Shown: one piece after another, positions 8,118 through 13,920 of the stretch
Layout of the letters: every line of letters starts with the position of its first letter
How positions within the stretch are numbered: the first letter of the stretch is position 1
Source: JBDTSW01 sp039930945
Lineage (GTDB): Bacteria > Actinomycetota > Thermoleophilia > Solirubrobacterales > 70-9
DNA: 16,397 bases
Assembly: GCA_039930945.1 (NCBI GenBank)
Contig: JBDTSW010000048.1
Span: 1-16,397, forward strand
Direction of reading: 5' to 3'
The notes under the pieces: model-generated
What the model was told of the DNA's origin: nothing
The model's database searches: none
What the model saw: the letters and a program-made list of their open reading frames with translations, nothing else
Position numbers and translations under genes: made by a program

Positions 8118-8813
8118 GACCAGGTCCTCGCGCTCGCGCCAGCGGGCGAGCAGGGCGGCGATCGCGCCGCAGCCGACCAGGCCGAGGCCCACCACCAACA
8201 GCGGCGGTTCGGACTGCCCCGTGGCAGGGAGCGCGGAGGCCGAGCCGGCGGCATCCGCGGCGGCCGCCGCCGCCGCCTCGGAGCCGGGCAGGGTGGTGGA
8301 GTCCGTGTCGGAGGTCGTGCCGCCGGCCCCGCCGGTGCCGACGACCTGGACCGTGCCCTTCATCTGCGGGTGAAACGAGCAAACGTAGGAGAAGGTGCCG
8401 GCGGTCGAGAAGGTCTCGCTGGCGCTGGACCCCGGGGAGACCGTGGCGGTGCTGAAGGCGCTGGAGACGGCGTCGTGGTCCGTGGCTCCGACGTTGGTCC
8501 AGCTGACCGAGTCGCCGACGTCGATCGTCACCGACGCCGGGGAGAAGGCGAAGTCCCGCATCTGGACCGAGGCCGAGCCCTTGGCGACGGCGGTCGTGGC
8601 GGCGGTCTCGGTGGCGCCGGCGGTGACGGCGCCCTCGCCATCCCCCGCAGGGGGAGGCTCGGCTACCGACGCCGCCGGTGCGGGCGCCTCGGGAGGCGTG
8701 GTGGCCTCGGCGGCGGGCGTCGCCGGAGGGTCGTCCTGCGCAAACAGCAGGGCCGGCAGAGCCAGCGAGATTGCCAGCACCCCGGTGCTGATCGCGACTA
8801 CGGCGGCCTTCAT
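8115..8813 (-). CDS. Secreted cupredoxin (amicyanin/plastocyanin-like) with LPATG cell-wall anchor
   Basis: A 232-residue protein. Signal peptide about 1-26 (hydrophobic AVVAISTGVLAISLALPALL), then a Pro/Ala/Thr-rich spacer (27-80). The cupredoxin domain (about 82-157) carries type 1 copper ligands H113, C145, H148 and M151; the C-x2-H-x2-M spacing is that of amicyanin. A second low-complexity spacer (158-194) leads to LPATG (195-199), a hydrophobic helix (about 204-224) and a basic end (RWRERE), the sorting-signal form used by sortases. The protein is therefore predicted to bind copper and shuttle electrons, or hold copper, at the wall or outer face of the membrane. No sortase or redox partner gene is nearby. 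Linker Ala codons show simple repeats. A TAGGGT box lies 10 bases before the ATG. The gene follows the ThyX-like gene by 31 bases on the same strand. Confidence 0.88.
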   Translation of the reverse strand: MKAAVVAISTGVLAISLALPALLFAQDDPPATPAAEATTPPEAPAPAASVAEPPPAGDGEGAVTAGATETAATTAVAKGSASVQMRDFAFSPASVTIDVGDSVSWTNVGATDHDAVSSAFSTATVSPGSSASETFSTAGTFSYVCSFHPQMKGTVQVVGTGGAGGTTSDTDSTTLPGSEAAAAAAADAAGSASALPATGQSEPPLLVVGLGLVGCGAIAALLARWREREDLV

Positions 8814-8823
8814 CGCAGCGTGG

Positions 8824-8829
8824 ACCCTA
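8824..8829 (-). promoter_or_regulatory. -10 box (TAGGGT) for the cupredoxin gene
   Basis: On the minus strand GATAGGGT is followed by 10 bases and the ATG at 8813-8811. It sits in the 31-base gap after the ThyX-like gene, so the cupredoxin can be expressed separately. Confidence 0.45.
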
Positions 8830-8844
8830 TCGGCCGGCGATCAT

Positions 8845-10518
8845 TCAGCCGAGCGCCGAGAGCCCGGGCCCAGCGCCGGTGGCGACGGACTCGTCGGCGG
8901 CGACGCGCTTTCGGTGGGTGCGGATCTCGCTCATGATCCGTTCCAGGCGGGGCTCGGTGGAGGCGTCGACGTGAGTCATCGCCCTCGCCACCGCGGGATG
9001 AACGTCAGCGATGCGCTCGTGCATCGCCTGGGCGACCGCCCGATAGGTGGGGTGACCCTCCCGGCCGGAGCGCAGCTCGATCAGGTGCATCGCCTCGCGC
9101 GCGTTGAGATCGAGCACGTAGCGGATGCGGTAGCCGAGGCAGAGCGCGTACGGTGCCGCGTCGGCGAGACCCCGCTCTTCCAGGCGCGCGAACTCGGCGC
9201 GCGAGATCTCGAGCGCGCGCTCGTATTCGTCCCCGGCGCCGGCGTCGCGGACCTCCTCGGGAACGCCCGCCCCCAGCTCGGGCCCCAGCCGTTGCCACTG
9301 GCAGGTCAGCATCCGGTGGCGCTGCAGGTCGCGGAAGCCGCCGTAGTCGGAGACGATCTCGAAGCGATAGCGCAGCGCCTCCCAGCCCCGGCCCGGCCGG
9401 TGGCGGCGATTGCGGCGCTCGCCGGCGAGCTCCTGCACGAGCTCGGCGCGCTCGATCGGGTCGAGGGCGTCGACTCGCCGGCGGATGTCCGCCTCCGGCA
9501 CCGCCGCCGACTCGAACAGGGAGGCCGCCAGCAGGTCCTCCTCGGTCCCGTCCACTCCGACCAGCTCGACCGAGGGCACGTCGACGGGATCGCGGCGGTC
9601 GAGGCCGAGGCGGGCGACCGCCCGCTCGGCCGCCTCGCGGCGCTCCTGCAGGTAGCGCACCCAGTCGCCGCCGCGGTCCGGGCGCTCGACCCGCGAGAGG
9701 AAGCTCGGGATCACCTGCTTGAGCTCTTCCAGCATCAGGCCCGCGTAGGAGCGGGCCTCGGGCAGGGGTGAGGCCAGCATCCGCAGCAGCAGCTGCTCGT
9801 AGGCCTGTCCCGAGGCGAAGATGCCGACGTGGCTCAGCGTCGCCGCCGGCAGCAGCCCGCGCAGCAGGTCCAGCGCCTTCGCCCGGATCGAGCTGCGCCA
9901 CGCGCGCTCGGGCTCGTCGCCGCGCGGGTAGCGCTCGGCCGCCCATCTCTCGACCTGCTCCAGGCTGCGTGAGTAGACCCCGAAGAGCTCGTCCAGCGCC
10001 GCCCGGTAGCGCTCGCCGAGGTCGTCGTTCGTGTAGTAGCGGTAGCCGCCGCCCGGCATCGGCTGGTCGTAGGGGATGTAGCGGGTGGACTGCTCCAAAT
10101 AGGCGGCCAGCCGCCCCCGCTGGAGGATCTTGGTGAGCACGTTCGAGACCCACTCGCAGGCGAGGTGCGCACCCCCGACCTGGGCGATGGAGTCGTCGCC
10201 GTAGCCGACGAAGATGCGCTCGTAGAGGCCCGCGGCGCGCTCGCCCTCGATCCCGTCGAAGGGCCGTCCCCCCTCCGGCACCTCGGACGCGAACTCGTCC
10301 AGGTACAGCCGCCGCAGCGATCCGGGATAGCGCGAGTAGCGGGCAAACAGCGCCCCCTTGACCGTCTCGGGCAGGTTGACCAGCCCGAAGACGGGCCCGT
10401 CGAGGTTGGTGAAGTGCGGCGCCAGGGCCTGGCGCTCGGCGTCGGTGAAGCTTTCGGCCGGGTAGCGCACGGCGGCCATCCTATGAACCTGGTCGGCCGA
10501 TGGCGCGTTCGTTGTCAT
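8845..10518 (-). CDS. Double-length ThyX-like protein (tandem flavin-dependent thymidylate synthase fold)
   Basis: A 557-residue protein made of two ThyX-like units. ThyX enzymes methylate dUMP to dTMP with FAD, NADPH and methylene-tetrahydrofolate, and are about 220-250 residues long with the motif RHRxxSxNExSxRY. In the first half the motif region reads RGRLAAYLEQSTRY (134-147): E142, S144 and R146 of the dUMP-binding end are kept, but His of RHR is Gly. In the second half RHRMLTCQWQR (400-410) keeps RHR but loses the ExSxRY end. Each half also has the ThyX C-terminal helix block: LPAATLSHVGIF ... LLLRMLAS (about 223-250) and LNAREAMHLIELRS (471-484). Whether it makes dTMP is unknown; no ThyA or canonical ThyX is in view. 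ATG 10518 is taken; an in-frame ATG at 10479 (M14), just after ATAGG, is equally plausible. It lies between the nuo genes and the cupredoxin. Confidence 0.85.
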   Translation of the reverse strand: MTTNAPSADQVHRMAAVRYPAESFTDAERQALAPHFTNLDGPVFGLVNLPETVKGALFARYSRYPGSLRRLYLDEFASEVPEGGRPFDGIEGERAAGLYERIFVGYGDDSIAQVGGAHLACEWVSNVLTKILQRGRLAAYLEQSTRYIPYDQPMPGGGYRYYTNDDLGERYRAALDELFGVYSRSLEQVERWAAERYPRGDEPERAWRSSIRAKALDLLRGLLPAATLSHVGIFASGQAYEQLLLRMLASPLPEARSYAGLMLEELKQVIPSFLSRVERPDRGGDWVRYLQERREAAERAVARLGLDRRDPVDVPSVELVGVDGTEEDLLAASLFESAAVPEADIRRRVDALDPIERAELVQELAGERRNRRHRPGRGWEALRYRFEIVSDYGGFRDLQRHRMLTCQWQRLGPELGAGVPEEVRDAGAGDEYERALEISRAEFARLEERGLADAAPYALCLGYRIRYVLDLNAREAMHLIELRSGREGHPTYRAVAQAMHERIADVHPAVARAMTHVDASTEPRLERIMSEIRTHRKRVAADESVATGAGPGLSALG

Positions 10519-10572
10519 ATGCCGAACAAAAGCGCCAAGTGGACAGATACGGTCCCCGCGATCGAGTCGCTT

Positions 10573-10584
10573 CTTCGTTCGAAG
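10573..10584. promoter_or_regulatory. Palindrome CTTCG-TT-CGAAG upstream of the ThyX-like gene
   Basis: A perfect 12-base palindrome about 55 bases before the ATG at 10518. The core TCGTTCGA (10575-10582) recurs inverted at 10613-10620. It could be a repressor site; it is not a full match to the actinobacterial LexA box, which needs a spaced CGAAC/GTTCG pair. Confidence 0.25.
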
Positions 10585-10638
10585 CGCAACTTTGCGGCGG
10601 TCAGACGCCTAGTCGAACGACACGATCGCGCAGAGAGA

Positions 10639-10701
10639 GGGGGTGGGTCGCTTTTGCGACCCTATACGGCGCGTTGTGCGACCCACCCCCTTGTGGGGTG
10701 G
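10639..10701 (-). promoter_or_regulatory. Four-arm element with alternative pairings and a TATAGGGT box in the loop
   Basis: Arms in plus-strand coordinates: A GGGGGTGGGTCGC (10639-10651), B GCGACCC (10656-10662), C GCGACCCACCCCC (10678-10690), D GGGGTGG (10695-10701). A and C are a perfect 13-bp inverted repeat. A can instead pair with B (7 bp, loop TTTT), and C with D (7 bp). So A:C excludes A:B plus C:D, as in an attenuator. On the minus strand the 13-bp stem is followed by CTCTCTCTG, a weak pyrimidine tail that could serve termination. Also on the minus strand TATAGGGT (10666-10659) lies in the loop; TAGGGT is the same hexamer used by the CBS and cupredoxin genes, so it may be the promoter of the ThyX-like gene with a leader of about 130 bases. 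Terminator of nuo, promoter with flanking operator, or RNA switch all remain possible. Confidence 0.55.
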
Positions 10702-10708
10702 ACCGCGA

Positions 10709-10740
10709 ACCCCCGGGGCTCGCCCAGAGCTCGTGGGGGT
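10709..10740. repeat. Stem-loop ACCCCC/GGGGGT with inner stem
   Basis: Outer arms ACCCCC (10709-10714) and GGGGGT (10735-10740) enclose GGGCTC (10716-10721) pairing with GAGCTC (10727-10732, one wobble) around the loop GCCCA. About 12 bp of GC-rich stem. It lies about 90 bases after the nuoN stop on the minus strand and could be a terminator or mRNA-end stabiliser. Confidence 0.45.
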
Positions 10741-10833
10741 CGGAGGTCTCGAATCCCGCCTCGCGCGGGCGGCGGCGGTCGCCTTGAGATCGGGCGCGAC
10801 TACGGCCATGTGGTGGGGCGCCGCCAAGGCGAG

Positions 10834-12363
10834 CTAGGAGATCAGCGCGCTGAGCGAGTCGCCCGCCGCCGACGCCCAGTCGACCAGCGGCGATGGCAGG
10901 ATGCCGAAGAAGACGGTCGCGGCCGCCGCCGTCGCGGCAAGCGCGATGATCACCCGGCGCCCGTCGCCAGGATCGGCCTCGGGCGAGCCGCCGGCCATCG
11001 CCGGCATGGTGCCCCCGGGCTCGGCCGCTACCCGGCCTGGGGCCGGTCGCATCCAGATCGCCGCGACGACGCGCAGGTAGTAGGCGAGGGAGATCATCGT
11101 CCCGATTGCGATCGCGACCGCGAGCCAGGTGTAGGCGGCGTCGACGGCGGCCTCGATCAAGAAGAGCTTGCCGATGAAGCCCGCGGTTCCCGGCAGCCCG
11201 GCCAGGCCGAGCATCGAGATCGTCAGCGCGGCGGCCGGCAGCGGCGCCTCGCGGCCGAGGCCCTCGACCGAGGCGATGCCGTCGCCGCGATCGGTCTGGC
11301 GCTCGCGGATGACGATCACCGCGAAGGCGCCGAGGTTCATCATCGCGTAGGCGGCGAGATAGAAGACGAGGGCGTTCACCCCCGCGGCGGAGAAGGCGAC
11401 GACGCCGACCATCATGTAGCCGGCCTGGGCGATACCCGAGTACCCGAGCAGCCGCTTGAGCGAGCTCTGGCCGAGCGCCCCGACGTTGCCGACCGCGATC
11501 GAGAGCGCCGCCAGCGCCGCCAGCGCCGGGCGCCAGTCGCCCGCCGCCGGCCCCAGCGCGACCTCGAAGAAGCGCACCAGCACGGCGAAGGCCGCGGCCT
11601 TGGTCGCGACCGCCATGAACGCGGTCACCGGGGTGGGCGCTCCCTGGTAGACGTCGGGCGTCCACTGGTGGAAGGGGGCCACCGAGAGCTTGAACGCCAG
11701 CCCCGTGGCGGTGAGCGCGATGCCGATCAGGACCAGCGGGTCATCGGCGAGGCCGGCGCCGATCGCCTCGCGGATGGCGACGAAGTCGGTCGAGCCCGAC
11801 GCCCCGTAGATGAAGGCGAGGCCGTACAGCAGCGTGGCCGAGCCGAGGGAGCCGACGATCAGGTACTTGAGGCCGGACTCGAGCGAGTCGGCGCGCCGGC
11901 GGGCGGCGCCACAGAGCACGTACAGCGGCACCGAGAGGAGCTCGAGCGCGACGAAGAAGACGATCAGGTTCTGGGCCTGGGCGAGCAGGACCATGCCGAG
12001 CACCGAGGACAGCACCAGCGCCTGGAACTCCCCCTGGCCGGCGGGGCTGCGCTCGCCGTCGAAGGCCTCCTCGCCCCAGGCCAGCGGCACCACGAAGGCG
12101 GCGGCGGCGATCGCGATCAGCGAGACCGCGAGCCCGAGCTCGTCGAGGCGTAGGGCTCCGGCGACGAGATCCGCGCTTTGCCCCCACTGCCAGACGCAGA
12201 GCCCGGCGGCGGCCGCCAGCGATGCCAGGCTGAGGGTGGAGGCGACGACGCGAGCGTGGCGGCCGGCGAAGGCCGAGGCGACCAACACCAGGCAGATGCC
12301 CGCCGTGAGCGCGATCACCGGGGAGATCCCGGCGTAGTCGATGTCCGGCGCGGTGAAGGTCAT
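10834..12363 (-). CDS. nuoN: NADH-quinone oxidoreductase subunit N
   Basis: A 509-residue membrane subunit of respiratory complex I, one of three antiporter-like proton channels. About 14 hydrophobic helices are visible. Key channel residues are kept: E141 (ALELLSVPL, TM5), K225 in FKLSVAPFHQW (TM7), K255 in ATKAAAFAVL (TM8) and K399 in GFIGKLFLIEA (TM12). The motif FHQWTPDVYQGAPTPVTAFM is diagnostic for NuoN. Its ATG overlaps the nuoM stop (ATGA at 12363-12360), so translation is probably coupled. Last gene of the operon; about 40 polar residues (432-470) sit between the last two helices. Highest confidence. Confidence 0.97.
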   Translation of the reverse strand: MTFTAPDIDYAGISPVIALTAGICLVLVASAFAGRHARVVASTLSLASLAAAAGLCVWQWGQSADLVAGALRLDELGLAVSLIAIAAAAFVVPLAWGEEAFDGERSPAGQGEFQALVLSSVLGMVLLAQAQNLIVFFVALELLSVPLYVLCGAARRRADSLESGLKYLIVGSLGSATLLYGLAFIYGASGSTDFVAIREAIGAGLADDPLVLIGIALTATGLAFKLSVAPFHQWTPDVYQGAPTPVTAFMAVATKAAAFAVLVRFFEVALGPAAGDWRPALAALAALSIAVGNVGALGQSSLKRLLGYSGIAQAGYMMVGVVAFSAAGVNALVFYLAAYAMMNLGAFAVIVIRERQTDRGDGIASVEGLGREAPLPAAALTISMLGLAGLPGTAGFIGKLFLIEAAVDAAYTWLAVAIAIGTMISLAYYLRVVAAIWMRPAPGRVAAEPGGTMPAMAGGSPEADPGDGRRVIIALAATAAAATVFFGILPSPLVDWASAAGDSLSALIS

Positions 12364-13820
12364 TCGCTGCTCACCACCACGGCGGTGCGGTCGAGCGCCG
12401 CAGCCTCGCCGCGCTCCAAGATCAGCCCCGGGTACAGGGCGAGGCCGACGATCACTGCCACCAGCGGCGCCAGCACGAGCCCGTCGCGCAGCGAGACCTC
12501 ACGCGATGCGGTCTCGCCGGCGCCGCGGTTGTGCATCGTCAGCTGGAACAGGCGCAGGGCGTAGAAGGCGGCGAGGACGATGCCGGCCGAGGCCACGACC
12601 GCGAACGCGATCTTGGTGTCGAAGAGCGCGTTGAGGATGTAGAACTCGCCGATGAAGTTCGCCGACCCGGGGATCGCCAGGGTCGCGAGGACGACGACCA
12701 GGAACATCGCCGCGAGCACGGGTGCGCGCTTGGCAAGGCCGCCCATCTCGCGGATGTCCTCGGTCCCGGTGCGCTCGGCGAGCAGGGCGACGATGAGGAA
12801 GAGCGGGGCGACGACGAGCCCGTGGTTGACCATCTGCAGGATGGCGCCGTCGGCGCCGTCGGGCGCCAGGGTGAAGATCCCGGCGGTGATGAAGCCGAGC
12901 TGCGCGATCGAGGAGTAACCGGCGATCAGGCGGGCGTTGGTCTGCGTGAACGCCATCATCGAGCCGTAGAGGATGCTGGCCACCCCGATCGCCAGCATCA
13001 CCTCCTGGAAGTGGATCGAGGCGTCGGGGTAGACCGGCAGCACCACCCGCAGAAAGCCGTAGGCGCCCACCTTCGAGAGCACCCCGCCGAGCAGGGCCAG
13101 CACCGGCAGGGGCGCGGCTCGATACGCGTCGGCCATCCAGCCGTGGATCGGGAAGGCGGGCATCTTCACCAGGAACGCCGCCGCGAAGAAGCAGAAGATC
13201 CACTGCTGGCTTCCCTCCGGCAGCGGGTGCGCGCGCAGCTCGGCGATCGCGAAGCTGAGCTGCCCCGTCTCCTGTGAGACGAGGATCGCCGTGGCGATCG
13301 CCGCGACCAGCATCAGCAGCGAGCCGACGAGCGTGTAGACGATCATCTTCATCGTCGCCGCCACCCGGTCGCCGCTGCCGAAGGAGCCGATCAAGAAGAA
13401 GAACGGCACCAGCATCAGGTCGAAGAAGAGGACGAACATCAGCAGGTCCTGGGAGAGGAACGCGCCCAGGGTCGCCGTCTCGGCCAGGCCCAGCAAGAAG
13501 AAGTAGTTGCGTGGGCGGTCCGGAAGCCGCAGCGCCGAGAAGCCCGTCGCCCCCGCCCACAGCAGCGCCGTCAGCCCCACCAGGAAGATGCTGATCCCGT
13601 CGACCCCGAGCTGGTAGCGGACCCCGAGGTCTTCGATCCAGGGCTCGTCGACCACGTGCTGGAGCCCGGGCGAGCCGCTGTCGAAGTCCGCGATCAGCCC
13701 GATCGCCAGCGCCAGCGTGCCCAGCGTCCCGACCACGGCCAGCGGGGCCGCGGCGCGGCGCGGCAGCGCCAGGCAGACGATCCCCACCGCCAGCGGCAGC
13801 CAGAGGACGACGTTCAGCAT
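12360..13820 (-). CDS. nuoM: NADH-quinone oxidoreductase subunit M
   Basis: A 486-residue antiporter-like subunit of complex I. Diagnostic segments are LVKMPAFPIHGWMADAY (about 218-233, K219 = the TM7 lysine) and LLGGVLSKVGAYGFLRV (K250 = the TM8 lysine). E392 in ANFIGEFYIL is the TM12 glutamate. The TM5 acid is Asp here: FFDLMLVPFFFLIG with D134, where most NuoM proteins have Glu. Asp can still carry a proton, so function is expected. The ATG at 13820 follows a G-rich stretch (GGGGTGGGTGGG) that can serve as ribosome binding site. It is separated from nuoL by 100 bases with a hairpin and overlaps nuoN by 4 bases. Confidence 0.97.
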   Translation of the reverse strand: MLNVVLWLPLAVGIVCLALPRRAAAPLAVVGTLGTLALAIGLIADFDSGSPGLQHVVDEPWIEDLGVRYQLGVDGISIFLVGLTALLWAGATGFSALRLPDRPRNYFFLLGLAETATLGAFLSQDLLMFVLFFDLMLVPFFFLIGSFGSGDRVAATMKMIVYTLVGSLLMLVAAIATAILVSQETGQLSFAIAELRAHPLPEGSQQWIFCFFAAAFLVKMPAFPIHGWMADAYRAAPLPVLALLGGVLSKVGAYGFLRVVLPVYPDASIHFQEVMLAIGVASILYGSMMAFTQTNARLIAGYSSIAQLGFITAGIFTLAPDGADGAILQMVNHGLVVAPLFLIVALLAERTGTEDIREMGGLAKRAPVLAAMFLVVVLATLAIPGSANFIGEFYILNALFDTKIAFAVVASAGIVLAAFYALRLFQLTMHNRGAGETASREVSLRDGLVLAPLVAVIVGLALYPGLILERGEAAALDRTAVVVSSE

Positions 13821-13865
13821 CGCCCACCCACCCCGCCGCCCCCGGACGCGAGAGCAGATTCAGAT

Positions 13866-13886
13866 GCCCGCGGCGTAGCCGCGGGC
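13866..13886. repeat. Perfect 9-bp hairpin in the nuoL-nuoM spacer
   Basis: GCCCGCGGC (13866-13874) and GCCGCGGGC (13878-13886) flank the loop GTA (TAC on the minus strand). It lies in the only long spacer (13821-13920) of an otherwise packed operon. No U-tract follows, so it is more likely an mRNA-stability or REP-like element than a terminator. Confidence 0.6.
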
Positions 13887-13920
13887 CAGTGGTTCGAGCG
13901 GGAGCAGAGGAGGCGGCGGG

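Larger units (their letters stand above)
10519..10833. other. 315-base non-coding gap between nuoN and the ThyX-like gene
   Basis: No credible coding frame is seen on either strand; the short frames present are Arg/Pro-rich and lack family features. It holds a block of nested inverted repeats (10639-10701), a second stem-loop (10709-10740), a small hairpin CCCGC/GCGGG (10755-10769), a palindrome CTTCG-TT-CGAAG (10573-10584) and a second inverse copy of TCGTTCGA at 10613-10620. On the minus strand it is the 3' flank of the complex I operon and the 5' flank of the ThyX-like gene, so it must hold any terminator of the former and promoter of the latter. Confidence 0.7.

Noticed and set aside
8250..8280. 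GCC/GCG simple repeat as a phase-variable tract
   Set aside because: The run encodes an Ala-rich linker with mixed codons; it is not a uniform repeat unit.
8641..8655. TCCCCC-GCA-GGGGGA hairpin in the cupredoxin gene
   Set aside because: It lies in a Pro/Ala/Gly low-complexity linker where such runs arise from codon bias, and its centre differs from the GGC-loop-GCC palindromes.
10741..10770. tRNA gene
   Set aside because: The T-loop-like CTCGAAT has stems that do not pair properly, and no D-arm, anticodon arm or acceptor stem can be built.
10601..11665. Long minus-strand frame across nuoN and the gap
   Set aside because: It is Arg/Gly/Ala-rich, has no family motif and overlaps nuoN, whose frame is certain; it is a shadow produced by high GC.
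10165..12153. 662-codon plus-strand frame antisense to nuoN and the ThyX-like gene
   Set aside because: Its composition (Arg, Gly, Asp, His repeats) is that of an antisense GC shadow, and it crosses two genes on the other strand.
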